From Emticicia sp040253585 (GTDB lineage: Bacteria; Bacteroidota; Bacteroidia; Cytophagales; Spirosomataceae): a stretch of 64,000 bases of DNA. Numbering within the stretch: the first letter of the stretch is position 1; each line of letters opens with the position of its first letter. Shown here piece by piece: positions 28,035-38,700 of this stretch. The position numbers and the translations under genes are program-made. Below the pieces are notes generated by a model. That model was given only the letters and a program-made list of their open reading frames with translations. It made no database searches and had not been told where the DNA came from. The DNA lies in contig NZ_JBELAU010000005.1 in assembly GCF_040253585.1 (NCBI RefSeq), positions 310,001 through 374,000 on the forward strand. Reading direction: 5' to 3'.

Positions 28035-29669
28035 ATGAAAACTAATTTCAAACTATTTCTTCTAACAATTATCTTTCTAAATTTCTCTTGCCAAAAAGAA
28101 AACGTAAGCATAGTACCATCAAATGTTAAAATTAGTTCGATTAGTTTAAAAATCTCAAAACCAGCAGGTACATTCTGGATAAATGAATCTGATGCACTTG
28201 AACTATCGGTAGATGCCAAAGACGAACAAGGAAAGGTTTATTCAAACTACTCGGGCAAGGTTTCGTATTTTGCCAATGGTGTAGAACTTTCAAGCAATCA
28301 ATACGATTTTGCACAAGAAGGCGAAGTAGAATTTAAAGCCAAAATCAATGAGGTCGAAAGCACCAATTCAGCTAAATATTTAGTTAAAAACCCTGCGAAA
28401 GAATTAGAAAAATTGGTTTTGAGTAATACTTTTTATTCAAAATACTCAGTTTTACATGCTTTGGTAGGTACAACTCCGAATCTTGCATTGAAAGGGTTTG
28501 ACAAAAACAATACCGAAATACCTGTACAAAAGGGTTTAAAAGCCACCATTGGAAACGAGTCAGTAAACCTCGAAAACTTCGCATTTCAGAAAGCAGGTAC
28601 TCAAAAAATTGTAATGAATGCTTACGGAAAGCAAATAGAAACCACCTTTGAGGTTCGTCAGCCACGTACTTTTGATGTGGTCAGAATTCCGATAATGTTT
28701 CATTTTTGTCAACCAAGCCCCTATACCCATCCTACAACCAAGCAGACAGATGCTCAATTTATAGAATTAGGCATCGAACAGCTCAACAATGGCAAAGCCT
28801 TAGAGCAACTCAATGCGATGTTCCGCAATCAATTTGTAAAAAACCTACAAGAACTCGACCCTAACGCCGCCGATACATTTATCGAATTTTACTTAGCCGA
28901 CAAAGACCCACAAGGCAATCCATTAAAAGAAAAAGGTATTAATCGCCTAAACTTTACTCGTCCGTACATTCCTGTTGAGTCTCCATACGTGTACGATGAG
29001 GCTCAACGCCAATATGAAATCAAACTTGCTAATGAATTATCTAAATGGAATCCGAATGCGTATTTCAATGTCGTTGTTGAAAACTTCGGTAATTGGAATT
29101 ATGCTGGAATCGCCAAAATGCCTATGATGGATAATAACCGAAAATCGCTTGTACCACAGGAATTTTTCAACCTACCTTATATCAATACAACCATTGACAA
29201 ATTGGCTTGGGGAAATACAAATACACGCATTTTCTCAGACCACGTTCGTCTGCAAGGAGCCATCAAACTGCTAACTCAAACCCCAGGAGTTGATGGAAGA
29301 TTGTATGTAAGTAGCACCTTAGCTCATGAAATTGGCCACGCGTTAGGCTTACAGCATACATTTGGTTTACAAGAGAATTGCAACGATAGCTATCATTCAG
29401 ATGGGCTTTTTGATACTCCACGACAAGTAAGTGCCAATTATGACACAAGTTGTGATGGAATTAAGTTTGTACAAAGAAACCTGATGAACTATATGTCTTC
29501 CGATTTGAGAGGTTATTTTACCTACGACCAAGTAACCGTCATGCGAAGCAGGATAGAAGCAGCATTTAACCTCCCGACACCAAGAAACAAGGGAAAATTT
29601 AATCAACTTCGCATTGCAAATAGTGAAAACAATCAAAATTCAAACGATTTTGCATTGAAATGTAACTAA
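28035..29669 (+). CDS. M43-family zinc metalloprotease lipoprotein
   Basis: A 544-residue lipoprotein (lipobox Cys about residue 19, FLNFSCQKE). The N-terminal 200 residues form Ig-like beta domains. The C-terminal catalytic domain has the zinc site HEIGHALGLQH (431-441) and a Met-turn NLMNYMS, typical of pappalysin-like M43 peptidases. It probably acts at the cell surface, perhaps processing the secreted proteins encoded just upstream; that link is inferred from position and a shared upstream repeat. Confidence 0.88.
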   Translation: MKTNFKLFLLTIIFLNFSCQKENVSIVPSNVKISSISLKISKPAGTFWINESDALELSVDAKDEQGKVYSNYSGKVSYFANGVELSSNQYDFAQEGEVEFKAKINEVESTNSAKYLVKNPAKELEKLVLSNTFYSKYSVLHALVGTTPNLALKGFDKNNTEIPVQKGLKATIGNESVNLENFAFQKAGTQKIVMNAYGKQIETTFEVRQPRTFDVVRIPIMFHFCQPSPYTHPTTKQTDAQFIELGIEQLNNGKALEQLNAMFRNQFVKNLQELDPNAADTFIEFYLADKDPQGNPLKEKGINRLNFTRPYIPVESPYVYDEAQRQYEIKLANELSKWNPNAYFNVVVENFGNWNYAGIAKMPMMDNNRKSLVPQEFFNLPYINTTIDKLAWGNTNTRIFSDHVRLQGAIKLLTQTPGVDGRLYVSSTLAHEIGHALGLQHTFGLQENCNDSYHSDGLFDTPRQVSANYDTSCDGIKFVQRNLMNYMSSDLRGYFTYDQVTVMRSRIEAAFNLPTPRNKGKFNQLRIANSENNQNSNDFALKCN

Positions 29670-29701
29670 ATTTAGCTTAAATTTTTAATTTTTATATAAC
29701 C

Positions 29702-30088
29702 ATGAATCAAAAACCATCTGCCGCATTTGTCGGTGCTTCTTGGGTAGCTATGGGTGCAGGGATGCTCGGCTACATCATAGGGCTTTGGCGTTCGGAAATG
29801 CTTCTCAACGAAAAAGGCTATTATTTTACAATCCTTATTTTAGGCTTATTTGCCGTAATTTCGCTTCAAAAAAGCGTCAGAGACCGCTTAGAGAATATAC
29901 CTGTTACAGATATTTATTACAGTATTTGTTGGGTTTGTACAATAGTCTCAATCGTTCTTTTAGCAGTTGGCTTGTGGAATGCGACGCTTCTACCAAGCGA
30001 AAAAGGGTTTTATGCTTTTGCTTTTTTGTTATCGCTTTTTGGAGCAATCGCAGTTCAGAAAAACACAAGAGATAGTCAAATAAAATAA
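29702..30088 (+). CDS. YiaA/YiaB-family inner-membrane protein
   Basis: A 128-residue protein made of two copies of the YiaAB two-helix domain (ASWVAMGAGMLGYIIGLW...NEKGYYFTILILGLFAVISLQKSVRD and SICWVCTIVSIVLLAVGLWN...SEKGFYAFAFLLSLFGAIAVQKNTRD), four helices in all. Function is unknown in the family. It starts 32 bp after the metalloprotease stop and may be co-transcribed with it. Confidence 0.85.
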   Translation: MNQKPSAAFVGASWVAMGAGMLGYIIGLWRSEMLLNEKGYYFTILILGLFAVISLQKSVRDRLENIPVTDIYYSICWVCTIVSIVLLAVGLWNATLLPSEKGFYAFAFLLSLFGAIAVQKNTRDSQIK

Positions 30089-30129
30089 AATTGGAGTTTT
30101 TATTAAATCAAACACTCCAAATAAAAAGA

Positions 30130-30180
30130 TTTGTTGAATACTCAATTTAACCAAATTGGTTAAATTGAGTATTCAACAAA
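30130..30180. repeat. 51-bp perfect palindrome
   Basis: The arms 30130-30154 and 30156-30180 are exact reverse complements over 25 bp around one central A (arm begins TTTGTTGAATACTCAATTT). It lies between the YiaA-like and GRAS genes. There is no T run after it; a separate terminator-like hairpin follows at 30192. Confidence 0.9.
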
Positions 30181-30191
30181 GTTCAAGTATT

Positions 30192-30233
30192 AAAATCGGT
30201 GGCTTAGAATTTTCAAAGTGCCGATTTTTTTTT
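30192..30233 (+). terminator. Terminator-like hairpin with long T run
   Basis: Stem AAAATCGG / CCGATTTT with a 21-nt loop, running into a nine-T tract, after the palindrome and before the GRAS-gene regulatory repeats. Confidence 0.6.
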
Positions 30234-30294
30234 GATTTGTCTTCTTAATTATTTCAATCTTTCAAAAGTATCATAGTGTAACTTCACAGCTTAA

Positions 30295-30357
30295 ACTATT
30301 CAGTTTAGATTTTATACTATTCAGTTCCTTTTTTATACTATTTGTTCAATCATATTT
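30295..30357 (+). promoter_or_regulatory. LytTR-type triple repeat before the GRAS gene
   Basis: ACTATTCAGTT at 30295, ACTATTCAGTT at 30316 and ACTATTTGTT at 30337, exact 21-bp steps; the last copy starts 79 bp before the ATG at 30416. This is the clearest of the family. Confidence 0.75.
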
Positions 30358-30415
30358 TTTGAATCGAATAAATAGGCTGAAATTTGAATCATCAAAACAA
30401 AAACAAATTCGCTAC

Positions 30416-31501
30416 ATGAAAACTATTGAAATTGATACACTTACACAAATTCATGCTTTAACAAGCAAAATGCCGAATCTTCTTAACGATGAAGATAAAG
30501 CCTTATTAAACCAAATCTACACAGAAGCACTTGAAGATTTAGAAGATGCTGATTCTATGTTTACCTACTCAATTACAAAAGCAATGAGAAAGCATTTTGA
30601 AAACGTCCAGTCAAAAGAGCATATTTATCTTCAAAAATTCGAGATTCCGCAAATACGCTTATTCGAGCTGCTTATACAACAATTTCCTTTGGCAAATCTT
30701 AGCCAACATTGCATCAATACCTTACTGGCCAACGAGTTAGCCAAGCACTCAAATCCAGTATTGATGGATATTGGTATAGGTACAGGTATGCAAGTTTGTA
30801 CTATTATTGAGCAACTCATTGGCAATCAAAACTGCCAAATCAAAAAACTTACGATTGTAGGCATTGAGCCCTACGGCGAAGCTCTTAAAGTTACTGAGCA
30901 GAATATTAATAAAATATCCCCGAATGCACCATTTAGCATTGGTTTGATAACGAAAGAAGCTTTTATTGAAAAAATGGCATTGTCTGAAATTCAACAACTA
31001 TTGCCAGCTACTTACGATGGCTTATATGTCAATGCTTCATTTGCCTTGCATCACATTCAAACGGCCGAAGACAGAAAATTAGTTTTTGAAACTATTAAAC
31101 GTCTAAAAGTTGATGCTTTTGCATTGAGCGAACCCAACTCAGACCACTACGAAAAGTCTTATGCTCAGCGTTTCAAAAACTGCGTCAATCATTACGGCAC
31201 ATTATTTAAAATTATTGATACACTTGTAATTACAAACAAAGAAAAAGCAGCATTAAAACTTTTCTTCAGCCGTGAAATTGATGATGTTCTGGGCAATACC
31301 GAAGACGTAAGAGTAGAAAAACATTACGCCACCGAGCAATGGATTGAACTCTTTGAAGAAACTGGTTTTACGCTCGAAAAAAAAGAAGCTAAGTTCGATT
31401 ATACCACCTTAAACGGAACCATTCTACAACAAAACCTTTCGAATCGCTATTCGACAGCGTTTGAAGGCGAAGAAATAACCAGCCTCTTTTGGGCAAAATA
31501 A
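30416..31501 (+). CDS. Bacterial GRAS-domain protein (SAM-methyltransferase-like)
   Basis: A 361-residue protein. The Rossmann core has LMDIGIGTGMQVCTIIEQL, matching the methyltransferase glycine loop and the plant GRAS VHIID position. Further on are YVNASFALHHI, LSEPNSDHYEKSYAQRFKN followed by CVNHYGTLFKIIDTL, then KLFFSREIDDVLG and VRVEKHYATEQWIELFEETGF. In order and spacing these parallel the plant GRAS motifs (QEANHN...RF..ALHYYS.LFDSL, the PFYRE block ER...REI.NV, and RVERHE...W). GRAS domains are established as methyltransferase relatives, and bacterial members are predicted to bind or modify small molecules. I set the start at 30416 rather than the upstream frame opening at 30359. It precedes an aminotransferase gene, suggesting one pathway. 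Confidence 0.8.
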   Translation: MKTIEIDTLTQIHALTSKMPNLLNDEDKALLNQIYTEALEDLEDADSMFTYSITKAMRKHFENVQSKEHIYLQKFEIPQIRLFELLIQQFPLANLSQHCINTLLANELAKHSNPVLMDIGIGTGMQVCTIIEQLIGNQNCQIKKLTIVGIEPYGEALKVTEQNINKISPNAPFSIGLITKEAFIEKMALSEIQQLLPATYDGLYVNASFALHHIQTAEDRKLVFETIKRLKVDAFALSEPNSDHYEKSYAQRFKNCVNHYGTLFKIIDTLVITNKEKAALKLFFSREIDDVLGNTEDVRVEKHYATEQWIELFEETGFTLEKKEAKFDYTTLNGTILQQNLSNRYSTAFEGEEITSLFWAK

Positions 31502-31533
31502 CCTACAAAATACCTTTAAACAAAATAGCTAAC

Positions 31534-32646
31534 ATGAAAACGCTTGCCAATTTAACTGCCATTGAAAATCAACTTCATCAATTACTCGAAACCGATAAAC
31601 CTATCAAACTCAATTGCAATGAGTCTCCGTTCGATTTGCCACAAACACTGAAAGATACTATTACCTCTAAAATGGCTGAATTATCGTGGAATCGTTATCC
31701 TGATTTTCAACAAACTGATTTGGTCGAACTTTTAGCCCATTCAGTTGGGTTAAAAAATGAAAATATCTTACTTGGAAATGGTTCTTCACAGCTAATACAA
31801 CAAATCATTAACTGTTGTTCAAAGTTTGTTTCGGAAGTAATTATAGAAAATCCAACTTTTACACTTTATCATCAGATTTGTCAAAACGAAAGATTAAATT
31901 ATAAAGAATGGCATTTAAACGAAAATGGCTCGTTCTGCATCGAAAATTTCCCCACAGTCAGCGAACCATCAATCGTCATCATTACTTCGCCAAACAACCC
32001 AACTGGAGCAGTTTTGCCAAAAAACGAGCTTGAAACCCTTTTACAAACATACCCTGAATGTATTTTTTTAGTTGATGAGGCATACGGCGAATTTGCGAAT
32101 GAATCTTCGATTGAATTAATTCATAAATATTCAAATTTATTGGTTCTCAAAACCTTTTCAAAAGGATTTGGCCTTCCAAGTATGCGTTTTGGGTATGTTG
32201 CAGGAAGTAAAATTTTGATAGATTTGCTCAGAAAACATACCATCCCGTTTACCATCAATGTTTTTAGTGAATTGATTGTTCGTGAATCTCTGACAAATAA
32301 TTCTTTCAGTCGCATTATCAAAACCAATCAAGAAAGAATCAAAAACCTTCGAGACTTTTCATGCTACGAACTTTCCGAAATAGCTGATAAAACCACTTTT
32401 AGTGTGAATACTTCCCAGTCCAATTTCTTACTACTTCGTTTCAATGATACTTCATTATTGAATGAAATAAAAGAAATATTCGCTGCAAAAAATATCACAG
32501 TGAGTTTCCCGATTACAGATTGTATCAGAATCACCATCGGAACTGAAGTTGAAATGTCGAAAGTATTAAAAATCATCAAACAATGTGTAAATAGCTTCAA
32601 GGTTTCTTGTCAAGAAGCTATTCTTAATACACTTTCGGTTTATTAA
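31534..32646 (+). CDS. HisC-like PLP-dependent aminotransferase
   Basis: A 370-residue class I/II aminotransferase closest to the histidinol-phosphate aminotransferase group: LNCNESPFDLP, LLGNGSSQLIQQI, ITSPNNPTGAVLP, FLVDEAYGEFA and the PLP-lysine motif LKTFSKGFGLPSMRFGY, with the phosphate-binding Arg. The start at 31534 leaves 32 bp after the GRAS stop; an upstream in-frame ATG would overlap it. No other his genes are nearby, so a role in a separate pathway with the GRAS protein is more likely than histidine synthesis. Confidence 0.85.
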   Translation: MKTLANLTAIENQLHQLLETDKPIKLNCNESPFDLPQTLKDTITSKMAELSWNRYPDFQQTDLVELLAHSVGLKNENILLGNGSSQLIQQIINCCSKFVSEVIIENPTFTLYHQICQNERLNYKEWHLNENGSFCIENFPTVSEPSIVIITSPNNPTGAVLPKNELETLLQTYPECIFLVDEAYGEFANESSIELIHKYSNLLVLKTFSKGFGLPSMRFGYVAGSKILIDLLRKHTIPFTINVFSELIVRESLTNNSFSRIIKTNQERIKNLRDFSCYELSEIADKTTFSVNTSQSNFLLLRFNDTSLLNEIKEIFAAKNITVSFPITDCIRITIGTEVEMSKVLKIIKQCVNSFKVSCQEAILNTLSVY

Positions 32647-32648
32647 TC

Positions 32649-35600
32649 TTAAATCAATGGCACTTTCACAATAAAATCCGTCTCCGTTTCAATCGTTTCA
32701 AAGGGCTTGGAAGTCAGATAAGAATAGAGTTTCTTTAGGCTGTCAAGTCCTTGTTTGTTTGACGTTTCAACAAAACCTTTTTTTTGTAGATTATTCTTAA
32801 TCATCAAGAAATCATCTTCAACATATACATTAATTACAAGAGGCCGTTCGTCTTCTATGATGTTGTGTTTGATAGCATTCTCAAACATATTTTGGAGCGT
32901 AACAGGCACAATCGCATAATCTAAGTAGTCTTCATCAATGTCAATGTTAATTTGTAAGCCCTCCTCAAATCGAGACTTTTGCAGGTCAATATAATTTTTT
33001 ACGAAATTAATTTCTTGCTCAATCGTTACGGTCTCTTTGTCTTTACTTTGCAAAATATACCTATACATTGCCGACAATTTTTGCAGGAATTTTGATGCTA
33101 CCTTGGGTTCTGTGATTATCAAACTGTTGAGCGAAGTAAGACTATTAAACAAAAAATGTGGGTTCAAATGGTTAATTAGATTTTGGTACTGAATTTCGGT
33201 TTTGTCTTTTTCAAGGCGTGTTGATTGGATTTGCAGATGATGAATTTTTGCCCTTTGGCTCGCTCTATAATTAATAAAAAGATAGAGAATCGTAGCAAAT
33301 GCTATCAACACTAATAATCTGAACCACCAAGACTTGTAAAAAACTGTACTAATATGTATCTTAATTTGGGCGATTTCGGACACAGCATCACCGTTGATGG
33401 CTTTGACCATAAAGGTATAATCGCCCCCCTCCAAATTCGCATAATTGGCAGAAGTTTCCTCTCCTGCTTTTACCCAATTTTTGTCAAACCCCTCCAATTT
33501 GTACATATATTGATATTTATTGATGGGCGAAAGCGGTAGATAGCCATAGCCAATTGAAAAGCCATTTTGTCCCACATCCAAGCTAACCGATTGACCGTTT
33601 GCGGTATATATCATCGGTGCATCAGCAAAATAGATATGATTAATCAACGGAGCTTTGGTGAGTGCATATTGGTTGATTCGTTCGGGGAAAAATTCGACTA
33701 AATACCATTGTTGTGTTGAAACGATATGTCCGTTTTTGAGGCGGAAAAGCTCATTATAATAATTATAATTGATTTCGTTGATAGGTAAGGTGAAATTGAG
33801 AAAGCTCTCTTTGTTAGGGTTGAAAATAGAAAATTTGTTAGTGATTGCAGACCAAACTTGACCAAAATTATCCACATTCACCGACCAAATGATGTCCGAA
33901 ACCAAACCTTCACTTTCACTCCAATACTCATATTTATGATGCTTTGAGTCATATTTGACCAAGCCTTTGTTTGGAGCAGCAATCCAAAAATCATTATTTT
34001 TATCGGCTACTGGCAAATTAAAATTTGCCTCAAACTTGGTATCATTAAAGCTTTTCTGAGGAAAAAACTGTTGGTTTTTCTCGGAAAACTGAAGCAAAAC
34101 GCCACCCCAATTACTTGCACAAATACCCTTATTTTTATCAGCAAAAATAGATACACTACCTTTCAACTTTTGTGTTCCGATATTTTTTTCGAGGTCGTAA
34201 TAGTCAAAATGTTTCGAATTTACATTGAAATTCAAAACGTATTTACCATACCCCGAAATCCATAATGTGGAATCGTTGGGACTAAAAAAACTGATAATAT
34301 TACGCTGGTTTTTAAGTACTTCTTCTGGGAAAGGCATTTCAGTAAACTTTTTGCTCTTTTTGTCAAAGCTATAAAACCCTGCATTGCTGGCAATATAAAG
34401 CCGATTTTGCAATTCTTTAACCGCATTTACGCTATGTTGAAAAGAATATACTTCAAGTGAGTCAGTAAGAGTATTATAATGCAAAAGACCATCTTTATGT
34501 GTACCCAACCACCACCAGTGTTCTTTGTCTTCTTCAACACACATAATGCCATAATTAAACTCAAGATTTGGCTGTTTTTTATTAATTTTATAGACTTTAT
34601 AAAATGCCCTTTCTGGATTTGTGTACGAAATCCCACTCATGGTGCCAAACATTAATGTACCATCACTATCTTGCAACCCTGCAAAGAAAAAATCGCTTGA
34701 AAAAGAGTTTTTATCAGCTTTGTCATTAAAGAATTCGGTAATTTGCTGGGTGTTAGTATTGATAAAAAAAAGCGTATAAACCCACGAAGACACCCAAAGG
34801 TTTTGTTGATTATCAAAAAACAAACTCGCAGTCATACCCATCATTACGACTCGATTACTTTTGAGTTCATATTTCTTCGTGATTTTACCTGTCGCACCAT
34901 CAAAAATTATAATTAGGTCTTTATTTGTACCAAAAGCAATTTGGTTTTGGCTACTTCTGACAATAGCCGAAGTATATTCATTTTTAAAAATTTCTAATTG
35001 TTTTGGATTATTTTTATGGTGAAAAAACTGCTTGGAACGAAGGTCAAAATACATAAGTCCAGCGGTTGAAGTGAGCCAAAACCCACTTCTTGAAGCATCT
35101 TCAATCATCCCATTTCTTGAAACAATCCCTTCCAGCATAGAGCTGGCTTTGTTGGTTTCATTTTTGAATAATTCAAGTTTTCGGGTCTTTTTATCTAACC
35201 TAAAAAGCCCTAAGCCAGCTGTAAACCATACATCATCTTTTTTATCACATAGGATATTAAATATTTGCCCTAACGGAGCTTTTCCATCAGTATCAAAATT
35301 TTCGAAAGTGTTGTTTTTTTGATGATAACAACCAAGCCCTGCTGCGGTTGCGTACCAAATATCACCATCAGCATCAAGTGCTAAATCATATACAGCATTA
35401 TCAATCAGTGAGTTAGCTTCGTTTCGCTTTTTTTTAAATTTCAAAAAATGATTACCGTCGAAGCGATTCAGTCCATCGTAAGTACCAACCCACACAAACC
35501 CATTTTTATCTTTTAATAAATTGGTTACCACATTATTTGAAAGCCCGTCTTTCTCTTGAATGTGCTTAAATTCGAGGTTCAATTGTGCGAATCCTTTGTA

Positions 35601-35702
35601 AGAAAGAAGATATATCAGAAAAATAACAACGGTTTTAATGAGTTGACGATTTGCAAAAAAAGTTGGCATTTTCAAGGGTAGTTTAGATGTAGCATTCCGC
35701 AT
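32649..35702 (-). CDS. Two-component sensor kinase, beta-propeller/Y_Y_Y, LytS-type (second)
   Basis: A 1017-residue membrane kinase. After a signal/anchor (about 24-38) come Reg_prop repeats forming a periplasmic double beta-propeller (GFVWVGTYDGLNRFDG, DIWYATAAGLG, VWSAITNKF), a Y_Y_Y domain (PLSPINKYQYMYKLEGFDKNWVKAG), one helix (about 790-810), then a His_kinase domain with HLNPHFLFNSLTSLNSLI and an ATPase N box NMFENAIKHNI. The last 200 residues are almost identical to the neighbouring kinase. An internal Met at residue 12 is an alternative start. It lies 7 bp after its paralogue and should signal to the LytTR regulator at 38784. Confidence 0.9.
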   Translation of the reverse strand: MRNATSKLPLKMPTFFANRQLIKTVVIFLIYLLSYKGFAQLNLEFKHIQEKDGLSNNVVTNLLKDKNGFVWVGTYDGLNRFDGNHFLKFKKKRNEANSLIDNAVYDLALDADGDIWYATAAGLGCYHQKNNTFENFDTDGKAPLGQIFNILCDKKDDVWFTAGLGLFRLDKKTRKLELFKNETNKASSMLEGIVSRNGMIEDASRSGFWLTSTAGLMYFDLRSKQFFHHKNNPKQLEIFKNEYTSAIVRSSQNQIAFGTNKDLIIIFDGATGKITKKYELKSNRVVMMGMTASLFFDNQQNLWVSSWVYTLFFINTNTQQITEFFNDKADKNSFSSDFFFAGLQDSDGTLMFGTMSGISYTNPERAFYKVYKINKKQPNLEFNYGIMCVEEDKEHWWWLGTHKDGLLHYNTLTDSLEVYSFQHSVNAVKELQNRLYIASNAGFYSFDKKSKKFTEMPFPEEVLKNQRNIISFFSPNDSTLWISGYGKYVLNFNVNSKHFDYYDLEKNIGTQKLKGSVSIFADKNKGICASNWGGVLLQFSEKNQQFFPQKSFNDTKFEANFNLPVADKNNDFWIAAPNKGLVKYDSKHHKYEYWSESEGLVSDIIWSVNVDNFGQVWSAITNKFSIFNPNKESFLNFTLPINEINYNYYNELFRLKNGHIVSTQQWYLVEFFPERINQYALTKAPLINHIYFADAPMIYTANGQSVSLDVGQNGFSIGYGYLPLSPINKYQYMYKLEGFDKNWVKAGEETSANYANLEGGDYTFMVKAINGDAVSEIAQIKIHISTVFYKSWWFRLLVLIAFATILYLFINYRASQRAKIHHLQIQSTRLEKDKTEIQYQNLINHLNPHFLFNSLTSLNSLIITEPKVASKFLQKLSAMYRYILQSKDKETVTIEQEINFVKNYIDLQKSRFEEGLQINIDIDEDYLDYAIVPVTLQNMFENAIKHNIIEDERPLVINVYVEDDFLMIKNNLQKKGFVETSNKQGLDSLKKLYSYLTSKPFETIETETDFIVKVPLI

Positions 35703-35709
35703 TTTTGTA

Positions 35710-38700
35710 TCAAATCAATGGCACTTTCACAATAAAATCCGTCTCCGTTTCAATCGTTTCAAAGGGCTTGAAAGTCAGATAAGAATAGAGTTTCTTTAGG
35801 CTGTCAAGCCCTTGTTTGTTTGATGTTTCAACAAAACCTTTCCTTTGGAGATTGTTCTTAACAACCAAATAATCTTCTTCGATAAACACATCAATTTTCA
35901 AAGGATTTTCGTCTTCTATTATATTGTGCTTGATGGCATTTTCAAAGAGATTTTGGAGCGTTACAGGTACAACTCCATAAGTCAAATAATCTTCATCAAT
36001 ATTTATCTCAATCTGTAAACCATCCTCAAATCTTGATTTTTGGAGGTCAATATAGTTTTTTACAAAATTTAATTCATGCTCAAGTTGAACAGTTTCTTTT
36101 TCTTTGCTCTGAAGAATATATCTGTAAATAGCAGATAATTTTTGTAAAAACTTCGATGCCGTTTTGGGTTCTGTAATAATCAAACTATTGAGCGAAGTAA
36201 GACTATTAAACAAAAAATGAGGATTGAGATGATTAATGAGATTTTGGTACTGAATCTCGGTTTTGTCTTTTTCTAAACGTGTAGATTGGAGTTGAAGGTG
36301 ATGGATTTTTTTACGTTGATTATTCTGAGACCGAACATAGCCATAAATCAATCCAGCCACAGCTAAAATACACAAAATAATAAACCAAGTAGTCTTATAA
36401 AAAGGCGTAGCAATAAATATTTTGAACGATGTTTCTTCGGTTTCCCAACTTTTATCTTTGGCTATTGCCTTCAATCTAAACGTATAACTCCCCGACCGAA
36501 GGCTGTTGTAATTTGCTTCAAAACTACTCGAAACAGTCCATTTTCCGTCTGCTCCTTCTAAAAAATATTGGATGTTATACGGAGAAGCGGCGTTATCAGT
36601 TAGCATTCCAAATTTTATTTGTAAGCTATTTTCGTGGGGTTGCAGGTTAATATTTTTTTGATGATGTAGGCTTGTTTCTATGCCATTGACGGCAATCATA
36701 CTTACCAAAGGTTTATCTTTTTGAGGTCGGAATTTATACTTATCCGGATAAAACTCAACAATAATGTCTCTTACGTTTCCGATAATATTTCCATTGCTCA
36801 AAGTCATTAATTGATTGATGTAAGCATGATTATTTTCGCTTAAAGGCAACGTAAAATTGTAAAAACTATTTAATTTGGGATTGAAAATCGAAAACTGATT
36901 GTAGCAGGCAGTCCATATTTTTTCGTTTTTATCCTCAGTTACAGCCATCACATGGTCATTTATCAGTCCATCTTGCTGTTTGATTTGCTTACTCGAATCA
37001 CTAACGGTGTTATAATAAATAAGCCCATCTCCTTTTTTTGCTATCAAAAGATTGCCTTTTCGGTCGGCTGTAAAATTGGAATAAAAAGCATCAATTGATT
37101 CGTCTTCATCACTATTTTTCATCCGAACCTTTTTGAGTTTGTTTTTATCAGTAGTAAATAAAAGTCCATTGTCAGTAATCACCCATAATTTATCTTTTAC
37201 AAATGTAGGCTTTGTAAGAGAAACCGTTTTTTTTAATTCAGCAGATTCAAAAAATATGCTGTCTAACTGCTGTGTTTTTAGGTTCCATTTTAAGATACTT
37301 TTTGGTGCAATTCCATAAAAAATTCCTTTTTCAATGACAGCATCGCTGACTATCAGTTTATCAAATGGGGGTGTCCATTCAACTGGTTTGAAACTTCCCG
37401 AACCTCTTTTCGTCCACAAACCGTTAGAAGCCAAAAGAAATACCTGATTATCTAAAAAAATTAGTCTATTTACATCTTCTGGTGTGCTTTTTGATTTATT
37501 AGGTACAGAATTTTGCAAATCCCATGATTCTGATTTTGTAGTTTTACTATTAAATTTTACCAATTTTTTATCAGAAGTAGCATACCACCAAGTACTATCT
37601 TTGGGATTCTCTGTAACATAAATTATCGAATTGGCTTGCTCATTGGCGGTATTCACATTCAAATTATAAACCTTGTAAAAAGAACCAGAAATATTAGATT
37701 TTGAGATTCCACCAACACTACCAAACCACAAAGTACCGTCAGTTTCTTGCATAATTGTCCAGAAGAAATCCCCTGCAATTGTCGTAATATCGCCATTATC
37801 ATGTTTGAAACGAGTGATTTTGTTTCCATGCAAATAATCAATCAGATACAATTCATAACTCCAAGTAGAAAGCCATAAATTGTGCTCTTTATCTTCAAAT
37901 AACGTGCCTCCGGTCAGATTGGGATTTTGAGTGCTTAAATCAATCAAAAACTTAATTTTCTTGTTATTTGGGTCAAAACAAATTAGTTTTTTGAGTTCAT
38001 TATCCATATACCAATAATGTCCATAAGGGGTTTTGCAGAGAGCAGAAACACTGTGATTATTGAAAAGTGTAGAGTTAGGCGAATTGACTGCCGAAATAAT
38101 TTTTTTTTCATTTTTGTCGTAGTATTTCAGCCCTTTTCGTGTTGCTATCCAAAACCCTTTTCCATCTGGACTTTCTTCAAAACCGTTTTTCCTGATGCCG
38201 CCTTCAAAACTATTCTTCAAGGCAGGAGGTAGCTCAAACGAATCGGTCTTTTCATTTAAAACTGCAACATAAAAATCATTTGTAGCCCAGATTCTTTTCT
38301 GACTGTCATAGCAAATATTAAATATTACGGGATATTCTTGCTGTTTCGGAACTTGATACCGTTTGAATTTGCCAGTGGCCGTATTCAAACAAAATACGCC
38401 TTTATCTGTGCCGCCCCAAATATTCCCTTTATCGTCTTCAAACAGTTCGTGAACAGCACTATGAGGCAGAGAGTTTTTGTCTTTGGTGTTGAAATAAGTA
38501 TAAAAGTGCTTACCATCATAGCGATTCAGCCCATTGTAAGTACCTATCCACAAGATACCCTTACTGTCTTTTAGAAAGCAATTAACATTGTTAAAACTCA
38601 ATCCATCTTTTTCTTTAATATGCGAAAAGAAAAAAGGTTTTTGCTGCCCTTTTGTAGAGAATATTTTGAAAACCAATAGTATAAAAAAAGTACATTTTAC

